This document shows, piece by piece, positions 13,504 through 23,800 of a DNA stretch of 64,000 nt. The DNA comes from Polytrichum commune (taxonomy: Eukaryota; Streptophyta; Polytrichopsida; Polytrichales; Polytrichaceae), in NCBI GenBank assembly GCA_950295325.1, contig OX485805.1, positions 17,843,501 to 17,907,500 on the forward strand, written 5' to 3'. The notes under the pieces are model-generated. The model saw only the letters and a program-made list of their open reading frames with translations. It searched no databases and was not told the origin of the DNA. The translations under genes were made by a program, and so were the position numbers. Within the stretch, counting starts at the first letter, position 1. Each line of letters opens with the position of its first letter.

Positions 13504-13727
13504 AGAAGAGAACTTGTCCGGTTCAACTCATGGCAAAAAATAAATAATCTGCACAAATAAATCACATTGGTTGACAAATCATGGGTTTCGGTTACGCATT
13601 GTATGAAAACCACAACCAAAAACCTCCAGTTAACAACCAAAAATGACTTACTTGTGCATTTTCTCGTCATGATTCGCAATGGCCAAGTCGCAATTCAATG
13701 GATGGTTGCAATGGACAAGTTTTTTTT
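13504..13727. mobile_element. MITE-like element, copy 2 (~220 bp)
   Basis: Imperfect inverted ends (GAACTTGTCCGGTTCAAC on the left, GTTGCAATGGACAAGTT on the right) and a related interior match the element at 8791-9016. It is non-coding. The two copies are diverged, so the family is old or multi-lineage. Confidence 0.5.
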
Positions 13728-14275
13728 GATAGGGTTTGCTATTGTTTTTCGAATCAAGTAGGTGTCTGACCTCTTGGGTTTGGTTGTGTCCAATGTGAAT
13801 ATGCTAGTAGATTATATTCCTCTATAGTTTATCTATACCAATTTCAAAGGTCCAATGGCTCATTCCCATTGGTCTCCTTCTTCCCCACCCCCTCTTTATG
13901 CCTTGTCATGTGCAACCTTCTACTCCTTGTGCTTGCCCGCCTCCAATTTATTTGTTGTGGCATTCTATTGCTCATTATAGTGTTGTTATTTAGAGGAATG
14001 GGCACAACAAGGTGAATTTATTCGTTCTAATTCAAGCAAGACATCACATACATTTTTGTTTAACAAATTTGTGGATAAAGGGGTTGATGACGGGTCAATG
14101 TCCATTCCTAGCTTTCCAAGTGGTGGTCTAAGCGGAACCACAAGAATGTTCTTAAATGTGAGGAACTTGTTCATGATGAAGTTTAAGCTCAATAGGTAAA
14201 TTCTTCAATGAAAAAAAAAACTTTGCAGAGTGTCCTCGTGCTCTTCATGTTATACAAAATGTTAGTATTTGAGAG

Positions 14276-14480
14276 AGAGACTATGATCGGGGAGAACCGG
14301 CGGTTAGTTACAGATGAACCGGTTGAGTTTGAAAAATAATCGGTTGAAGTTCAAGACTTCAGGAGAATTACCGATCACTTTAGAGGAATTCATGGAATAC
14401 ACCTCAAATTAATGTAGAAAAACCGAAGCATGTCAACATGTAACTGGTTAGACTTGCAAACACTAGGATCTCAACTGATT
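14276..14480. repeat. Dispersed repeat with ACCGGTT motifs, copy 1
   Basis: This ~200-bp segment is matched in inverted orientation at 27715-27895. A shared phrase is GGTTAGTTACAGATGAACCG against GTTAGTTACAAATGAACCGG in the complement. Each copy holds several variants of AACCGGTTGA. No ends or target duplications were resolved; it could be part of a non-autonomous element. Confidence 0.6.
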
Positions 14481-14507
14481 ATACCCTAAAACCTCCCCAG
14501 TCACCAG

Positions 14508-14605
14508 AGAGAGGGAGAGAGAGAGAGAGAGAGACATTAATCCATGGGGTAGGCGTGAACCAAGAATGCTTTACCTTGATCATAGCCCCTAGCTCATATG
14601 TTTAT
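14508..14605. repeat. (GA)n microsatellite with the same downstream sequence as at 5.3 kb
   Basis: A (GA)n tract at about 14508-14534 is followed by ACCTTGATCATAGCCCCTAG. The segment is paralogous to 5323-5420. Confidence 0.5.
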
Positions 14606-15720
14606 TGTGCATGGCTATGAGACAAATGACGATAATGTCCGTGCTTTAGTGAGTGTGTCCAATCCACAAATGTCAACGCTTATTTAGTGAATGTGTTGTA
14701 CCATGCATTCAAGGAGTTATCCTATTTGCTCATTTTCTTGTCATGCACGCAATTCCTTTTGCAAGCTTTGAATTGTGGAATGGGTTGTTTTATTGGAATC
14801 TTCATGGGCCATTCTTCCTCAGGATTACTAGGTGGTATGCAATTTAATGCACAAAATACATCACATGTTCATCAACACTTACCTCACAACATTTGGCATA
14901 AATCGTCCCAGAGGTTTGTTTGGACCTAGTTGATGCGGTTGGCAATTTCACAATGTATATTTGTAGCAAAATTCTTACCATATTGCAATTGAATATAACA
15001 AGCTTGTTTGCTTAGGTTAAAATGCAGTGGCTAGTGCATTACCTCCACCAATTCTTTCAGACATGAAACATTGTAGGTATTTTGATCAAAGCATTTCCTT
15101 ATTGACAATAAGTTTCCAAATGTATTGAGAAATAAACATAAAAACAACTAGAAATTTATGTGTGTTTTTTTTTTGCCTTCCATAGTAGTTGAAAAAATCA
15201 TTGTAAAATGCCTAGTAAAAGCCCAAATGCGAAAACATTCATCCTTTATCATAATAGAACGTATTCTTTGTTCATAAGGATAGTATAATTTACATTGCCA
15301 TTCTCGGATATAGTAAAATACGACAAGATCTTGTGAGTGAAGTGTATTGTTCATTGACAAACACAATCATATGCTTCAAACTTCATGCAGTCATGTAAAG
15401 AACTAGTTTGACCTATGTCAATATGGCCTGTTGCACATGACATAATCAATCGCTCATCCAAGAAAAAAATGATTATCAAAACTCGTCACAATTATTCATT
15501 CGCGGAGAGGTAATATCATCCACAATTCCCAAATTATGTCCATGAACTGACCATTTATGACTGATAACTAACTCGAGTAGGTGGATGATTCATTGCTCCC
15601 AGGACTCTTCGTCTCGTTAGTTATTTAGTCCATATTTTATGGATGAAGTGTACTTTTCATCCATAAACACGGTCATATTCTTCGACCTTAATGTACTCAT
15701 GTGAGGAAGGTCGGTAATTG
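14606..15720. other. AT-rich intergenic DNA
   Basis: No gene is recognised. Short frames overlap on both strands without recognisable similarity. Confidence 0.4.
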
Positions 15721-17436
15721 ACGGAGGGTAGCAGGCCCGATGACAGAGCCAATCAATCAGATCGTGGCTACGGCGAGACTAGCTCCAAAGATCGGCGTAC
15801 AGATTCTTCTGCATTCGATGGCTATTTGGAGTTGCGTGAAATCGCGAGTGCGGTGGCAGCAAGCATCTAAGTAACGGTGCGTCCCGTAGCTGTTTACTCC
15901 CTACTTTGAGCAACTTACAATAGTTTTGCTTCATGGCCTTGTTTGGATTGGAGAATTGGATGATTTGATTGCATAGGGTTGAGGGAGAGAATGTTGCCGG
16001 CAGTAGCTCATGCAGACGCCATGCATTTGGACTTATATAATATGGAGAGGAATTTATCTGCTTCTTGAAGCTTCGGATAGTTGTGGTCTTCGGCCGTATT
16101 AAGGCAAGGGGGTCCGATGATCGGATAGTTTACTAGGGTTTTGAGTGAGCTGTCAGTGGTGGTGGGGAATCGTTTGCAGAGGAGCGAAATGGCCAGCCCT
16201 TTGAGAAGGCCTAGGGCGGATGATAACAATGGACCAGAGGATGAGTGCGATCTGCTCAAGCTGATCCAAGCCGCCGTGGGGATGTGGAGACGCTGATGGA
16301 CCACATTGAACACCTTGGAAACGAGGTTCGCACTGCCGATCTTCAATTGTTGCAACCTCTTGCATCCTTTACTTGTAGGCGTCAGACGACATTTTAAGGA
16401 GGATCAATCCGAACGAAACCCAAACATTACAGCGCTAGAACCGAGCATTGTTTGCTCGAGCGATTGTTAATTCGCTTGACAGATAATGCGAGCATGTCAC
16501 TCCTTGGAAGTAGGTCGAATTTGGTCGAGTAGGTCAGATGTTGACTTACTCGTTACCCTTACCGGAATGTCGGCTTTCTGTTTGTCTCGAGATGGACTCA
16601 ATTCCACGCTATCAGTCGAAAGGGAGAGCTGGTTGATATAGGGATCTAGCGGACCAAATGCGATTCGCGAATTTCCTTCAATGCATGCCCTCCAGCTAGT
16701 CATAAATTATCGTCATACTAAGCCAACCACAAAATGGAATACAGTTCTCTGGTGCTTAATTACACATGAATTTGAAGTTTTGTGCTATGTATTGCTGAAT
16801 GTGGACTGTTCCTGTGCAATATTTGGATGGTAACTCTGGTTACTGTTTGGAGGCAAGCTTGTCGAGAGTGTAGTGATGCCTGTGGCAATGTCAGATTTGT
16901 CAGTGTCGAAGCGTCTTCGTTAAAGATAGTGTGAAGTTTAATTAGCGGATGCTTGCTTTTTTGGATGTGCATACGCATCGCAGCTAATTGTTGATCTGAT
17001 TACTATAATGTGGTTCTTGAAAAGAGAGCTACTTAGTCTCCATGTAGCATCCATGGAGCAAGTGGCAACAAGAAGGCTTTTATGGACTGGAGGATTATCT
17101 TACTGTTAAGTGCAACTCTCGCTATTCATTAACGTCTGGACAACTTGTGCACGCAGTTGTTAGAGTCCCGGCGAAGCTTGATGAAGTGGAAAGTTCGCTT
17201 GATCAAACACGAAAAGGATCCAAAGACACTCACAATGAATGATCTTCAACTAAGGGGCCAATAATCGACGGCTCTATTGGACGTAATGGTTCTGTTAGTA
17301 AAGGGAGTCTCCCTTTAGTGGGAGCCCTTGAAGAAAGCTGGAGTAGGTATTACACCTTCGCAGTGCAAGAAATTTTCATTTCGGGAGCAGCAGCCAGATT
17401 TTTCCGGACCTGATCGGGCGACTGGAGCAGCCAGCC
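15721..17436 (+). promoter_or_regulatory. Probable promoter/5' leader region of the BIG gene
   Basis: G+C content rises above the AT-rich spacer from about 15720 and stays raised up to the BIG start codon. No other gene is seen, so this stretch most likely contains the BIG promoter and 5' untranslated exons. No TATA box, transcription start or leader intron can be placed with confidence. Short frames on the minus strand at 16008-16355 and elsewhere resemble nothing known. Confidence 0.4.
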
Positions 17437-17820
17437 ATGGCGACAGATGCAGCTCCCACGAAATCGAACAGCAGGCTTGAGAGAGTAGTTTCGCCGGCAT
17501 TGGATAAAGTGGTCAAGAATGCGGCCTGGCGGAAGCATAATAAGCTGGTGACGGATTGTAAGGCTGCGATTGAGAAGCTCGCTGCAAATGATGCCGAGGT
17601 GCCTTCCAGTTCGGTTCAGAGTGCTTTGTACGAAGACAATGCATTGTGTTACAGTGCACTTTTCGCAGAGTCCATGGTCCGGCCCCTTATTGGAGCCTGC
17701 CAGACTGCGTACCCTAGGGTTGTGGAGCCTGCTCTTGATTGCCTACAGAAGCTGATTGCGCATGGCCACTTGCGTGGGGAGATGGATGCCCTCACCCCGG
17801 ATAACAAACTTCTAGCGGAG
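17437..17820 (+). CDS. BIG: BIG exon 1 (start codon, DCB domain)
   Basis: Codes for residues 1-128 and ends in phase 0 at ...KLLAE before GTCCGT. It contains the conserved segment [15 protein letters not shown] of the DCB dimerisation domain. Reading on into the intron gives an artificial extension to a stop at 17871, which is not part of the protein. Confidence 0.93.
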
Positions 17821-20800
17821 GTCCGTGCTAATATACAGGATAATCTCTCTCAATTTCTAGTATATCCATAAGTGTTTCATTAGTTTTTGTGAGACCTAGT
17901 GGGCTCCACGGTATGCAAAATTTTGGGTGTATTTTTTGAACAGTTAGCAGCTTGGCTGAGGAGGTGTCTCGTGGAGACTCCTTCAGGATTGTTCCAGAAT
18001 ATTCATGATGTTTGTTGCTAGTCGAAATGTCAACTGCATGCGGAACATTATTTGCTCTGTGGTCAACTAATTTTTTTTGGTCAGAAGTAGTTGACTGAGA
18101 CTCGCCACTTGATCACAGTGCTGTGACTTGGATGTCTTTGAAAGGTTAAGATCTGGAACACTTATGCAGCATGACGGGTGCAGATTATGGAGGCGGTGTG
18201 CAATTGTTACGATTTAGCTGAAGAGGGCATTGAGCTGCTGGTTCTGAAGACCCTTTTATCTGCTGTGACCTCCACCTCGTTGCGAGTGCATGGTGACAGT
18301 TTGCTGAAGGCAGTCCGCACTTGTTATAACATTTATTTGGCCAGCACATTTCGGGTTAACCAGACGACAGCCAAAGCTTCACTAACTCAAATGCTGGTGA
18401 TAGTTTTCCAAAGAATGGAAGCAGACTCTTCTAATGTGACGGTGCAGCCCATTGTTGTGGCAGATCTTATGGAACCAGCTGAGCGGTCAGATGCGGACAC
18501 AAATGTAACACTGTTTGTCCAAGGTTTTATTACGAGAGTTGTCCAGGATATCGAAGGAGTGATAAGCCCAGCGCCTGCATTAAAGACCATGCAATCCATA
18601 CAATATGATGGTGCATTTGAAGCAACAGTCACAGAGAGCAGCAATTCTAGCGATTTATTTGGTTCAACTGACAAGGATATGCTGGATGCCAAGTACTGGG
18701 AAATTAACATGTACAAGAACGCCCTTGATCAGAATAGGAAAGCTGGTGAAATGGGGGATGGAGATATGGACAAAGATGGAGATGGAGAGGTTCAAATAAC
18801 TAACAAGCTACGGCGTGATGCCTTCTTGGTATTCAGGGCACTTTGTAAGCTCTCTATGAAGAATGCTCCACTAGATGGTATCACGGATGCATTTTCCATT
18901 CGTGGAAAGATTGTATCATTGGAGCTTTTAAAAATCCTTCTAGAGAATGCTGGAACTATATTCCGCACCAGCGACAGGTACTAATGCAATCAAAGTTATG
19001 TTTGTTTATGATCAGACAATACAATTGTAATTCTTGATGAAGCAATATGTTAATAGGTAAAGGTGTCCAGAAATCTGCTTCGCATACAAATATTCACCTG
19101 GCCTGGATCATCTGAAGTGGCTGGGCTACAATATTATAAGACACACAGTTCAAAGCTCATAATTTAGGTCAGCCGAGCCTCTGACATTCTGACTAAAACT
19201 TGAAATCTATTTAGACATTGAATTTGAGACATAGTAATGAAGTGCCATGAGTGTATGGGTTCTAACATCACTGTGATGGTCTAAGGTGGATCTTTGTAGA
19301 GCGTCTTAATCGCTCTTACAACTCAGGCTGAAGATGATTTACATGAGCTGGCATTCTCACAGCTTGCAGATCAGCCGTCCTGAAAGCACAATTTCCACAT
19401 TAGCCTGATTCACAAGAATAGAATTGGTCACAGGTCTAATGTGCTGAGGTCCTAATGGATTATATTTTTGTATAATCAACTTCTGATCCTCATTGATTGG
19501 CCATTTTCTGCATGATTGTTGCAGATTCTTGGGGGCTATCAAGCAGTATTTATGTCTTTCACTACTCAAGAACAGTGCTTCATCACTGATGAACGTATTC
19601 CAGCTTTCTTGCTCAATTTTCATGAGCCTTGTCTCAAGATTCAGGGCTGGTTTGAAAGCAGAGATTGGAGTTTTCTTTCCTATGATCGTGCTTCGGGTTT
19701 TGGAGAATGTTGCACATGCCAATTTTTCTCAAAAAACGATTGTTTTACGGTTTTTGGAGAAAATTTGTGTGGATCCACAGGTTCTGGTTGATATTTTTGT
19801 AAACTACGACTGTGATGTAGATTCATCTAATGTTTTTGAAAGGTAAGACTTGACCCAATATATATATATTTTAATATTTCTTTTTCATGTGCATTCTCTT
19901 ATGTACATTCTTACACATTATTGACTGCAACCAACCCAAGCCAGATGTGAAGGACGTACTAGATGGAGATGATGATTTTCAACATGCAAAAGGTGTGCAG
20001 GATGGTGAATGGTCTTTTGAAGACTGCACAAGGAATACCTCCAGGTGCAGAAAGCAGCTTGGCTCCAGCTCAGGATGCAGCCTTGAAATTGGCGGCTATT
20101 AAGTGCCTGGTTGGGGTCTTGCGGTCGATGGGCAATTGGATGAATCGTCAGTTACGACTGAGCGATTCATCTCCTTATTTGAAGTCTAATGATGGTGAAG
20201 AAAGCAGAAGTGAAGTGTCTGCCACAGTGCCTGGTGCAGGTATTGGTTTTGAAGCAAGGGAGGACAATGTGGAGGCCAGCGGTTCTGAGAGTCATCCCTC
20301 TGAAGAAACATCAGAAGTAGCTACTTTTGAGCAAAGGCGTGCTCACAAACTGGAGGTTCAGGTAGTAGCAATGTGTGAGCTTAAATTAATTTAGAACATT
20401 CTAGTGTAGAAGGTGCATGCATGTATTTGGGATGGATCTGAGATTCTAATCAGGATTGTACTTGCAGGAAGGTATATCACTGTTTAATAAGAAGCCTCGC
20501 AAAGGTATTGAGTTCTTGATAAAAGCCAATAAAGTGGGAGAATCTGCTGAGGAAGTGGCTAGTTTCTTGCGGGATGGGACTGGCTTAGATAAGACCATGA
20601 TTGGAGATTATCTGGGAGAAAAAGAAGATTTTTCTTTGAAGGTGATGCATGCATATGTGGACTCCTTCAATTTCCAAAGCATGGACTTTGATGAAGCAAT
20701 CAGAGCTTTCTTGTTGGGCTTCAGACTTCCAGGGGAGGCTCAGAAAATTGATAGGATTATGGAAAAATTTGCTGAGTGTTACTGCAAATGCAACCCCAAG

Positions 20801-23800
20801 GCTTTCACTAGTGCTGATACAGCTTATGTTCTTGGCTACTCTGTTATCTTGCTCAACACTGATGCCCACAATCCCATGGTTAAAAGCAAGGTTAGTGGCC
20901 TTCACATTTTTGAGTGGTAATGCTCTGGATACGCTATACTGAATACTCACACATTCATAGTATCTTTGCCCAAGAAAGATATAAAGCTCAGATGTATAGT
21001 ATGTACAGATTTCTCACCTGCATTAATTTTCTTCACAATATTCATCTACCTACAGCAATTAAAGAATTTAGTGCATTTGTCTCTGCTGCTTACACTTCAT
21101 TTCGGCAAAATAGGCTCTTGACTTGTGCTCATTCTTTTTGTCCTTTTTAAATTCCTTCCAAATTCTATGAGTTTTTGACTGTTTGTAAGTCTTTCATTAC
21201 TTCATGCACCATGATATGTGGTTCAAGGTCATTATATTTTGTCTTTTGAAATCAGAGAAACATTACATTACTAGCTGGTTGTTGATGGTTTACTTGCTAG
21301 GTATCTATATTTACCAGCCTTCCCTTCTTGGCAGATGTCAAAGGCAGAGTTCATTCGAAACAATCGAGGAATTGATGATGGTAGCGATATCCCAGAAGAC
21401 TTTATGAGTGCCTTGTATGACCGCATAGTGTTGAATGAAATCAAAATGAAGGATGACACAGTGGCACCCACTAAGCAGACTACCAATGTGAACAGGATGC
21501 TAGGATTAGATGCAATTCTCAATATTGTTGTGCGGAGGGCTCCTGAAGGATCCAAGGAGATGGAGACAAGCGATGATGTGATTCGCCATATGCAGGAGCA
21601 GTTTAAGGCAAAGGCTGGCAAATCTGAGTATGTTCTGTTCAACTTGTAGGTTGTCAAATGAATTTCTTCTTGTTGTGGCTTTTACACCTCGATAGTTCTT
21701 TGGTTCTCCAAGAACCCGCATTATGCAGGATTTGATCACAATGAAAAGTGATTTAGCACTCTTAAGAGGAGGATATAATTTTTGACAACTTTGACAGAGT
21801 CTTGCATGCAAATCATGGTGGCATTGAGAAGAATATTGAATTTCTGAACATCCAAATTTGATGGATAAATATCTTTAAGTACTGTGCTTTGTATGTTCTT
21901 GCTGCAGTCAAAGAGTTGAAAGGTTTGAGGTTGGTATAGGTAATGTCTCTAGAATAGTAAGAGGCGGTGTAATGGTCTGTTCCATGATGGCTCCTTGCTT
22001 GATCAAGTTGACTTTGTACACAGGTCGATCTACTATGCAGCTTCAGATGTAGAAGTGTTAAGGCCTATGGTGGAAGTTACTTGGGCTCCTATGCTGGCTG
22101 CATTTAGCGTACCGCTTGACAAAAGTGAAAACGAGGTTGTCACATTTCAGTGTCTTGAGGGCTTTCGTCGTGCCATCCACATCATGGCTGTTTTGTGCAT
22201 GCGCACTCAACGAGATGCATTCCTTACCTCCCTTGCCAAGTTTACTTCACTTCATTCTGCAGCAGACATTAAGCAGAAGAATATTGATGCTATGAAGGTA
22301 CTTCTGAACCTAAACACTTAAAATTAGATTTTACCTTGTCATGAAGGCTATGTGTGTAGGGAGTTTCAGATTGAGCCCCTGCCAGTGCCATCTATTTGAT
22401 GCCACTCCATTTGACCAAATATAGCCATTCTTTAATGCTACGCACTCATTGCAACCTCTTGATCTGCACAATTCGATTTGTGTTCTCTGAATTGAAATAT
22501 CAATGTGCAGGCTATTATCTCCATTGCAGATGAAGATGGTAATTATTTACAGGATGCCTGGGAGCACATTTTGATGTGCGTCTCACGTTTTGAACACCTT
22601 CACCTTATTGGTGAAGGTGCCCCTCCAGATGCAACTTTTTTTGCAGCTCCTCAGGGTGACACTGACCGACGACAATCTGTCAAAGGCCCTTTGTTGCCAG
22701 TCTTGAGGCGGAAGACCCAAGGAAGGTTACAGTATGCAGCTGCAGCAGCAAGAAGAGGATCTTATGATAGTGCTGGTGTAGGAGGCGGATCTGCTGGGGC
22801 TGTTACTACGGAGCAAATGATTAATCTTGTGTCTAACCTCAACATGCTTGAGCAGATAGGCAGTTTTGAGGTGAACAAGATTTTTACACGCAGCCAGAGG
22901 CTGAACAGTGAAGCAATTGTTGACTTTGTGAAGGCTTTGTGCAAAGTATCCATGGAGGAGTTGCGCTACCCAAGCGACCCCCGAGTGTTCAGCTTGACCA
23001 AAATTGTGGAGATATCGTAAGTGACAAAATCTATTCAAAATTTTTACTCTTGACCCTGACTGTTATGTATATCCTTTTTGGTGATACTAGTTTACTTGGT
23101 TCACCAACTGCTGGCATATGCTCATGACAATGCCTTGGTCCACCATCTTAGGTCAAAGCAGATGTAGATCTAACATCCTTCAAAGCTTCTGAAACACCTT
23201 GAAGTATAGGAGTTTGAGCAATTTAGAAGTTCCAAATTTTATTATGCATAAAAGCTACATTTGGATTTGTCAATTATTCAAGAGCTCCTCCAAAGATTTA
23301 TTTAATAGCTCTGAAGGTCAATTGTTGTTATGAATTGGATACATTGTATGAGCTGGAGTAGAAGTGTCCAATAACAACAAATGCTTTTTGCAGGCATTTC
23401 AACATGGATCGCATCAGGCTAGTCTGGTCAAAGATGTGGAGTGTTCTTGCCGACTACTTTGTAACAGTTGGCTGTGCAGAGAATCTTTCTGTTGCAATGT
23501 ATGCTATGGACTCACTGCGGCAGTTGGCAATGAAATTTCTGGAACGAGAGGAACTTGCAAACTACAACTTTCAAAACGAATTTATGAAGCCTTTTGTTAT
23601 AGTCATGCGCAAGAGTAGTTCTCTAGAGATCCGAGAGCTGATTATTCGTTGTGTCTCTCAAATGGTGTTTGCTCGTGTTGGGAATGTGAAATCAGGGTGG
23701 AAGATCATGTTCATGGTACTGGCCTGCCAGCTCATATTTCTGTATTCAGTGCTGCCTTTGCCTCTGATATGTGTCCAGTTGTAGTTCTTGGCAGTATATT

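Noticed and set aside
16008-16355. 115-codon minus-strand frame upstream of BIG
   Set aside because: No recognisable similarity, overlapped by another frame on the same strand, and located in the probable BIG leader/promoter.
18387-18716. 109-codon minus-strand frame within BIG exon 2, and similar antisense frames in exons 5, 6, 8, 10 and 12
   Set aside because: Shadows of the well-supported plus-strand BIG coding exons.
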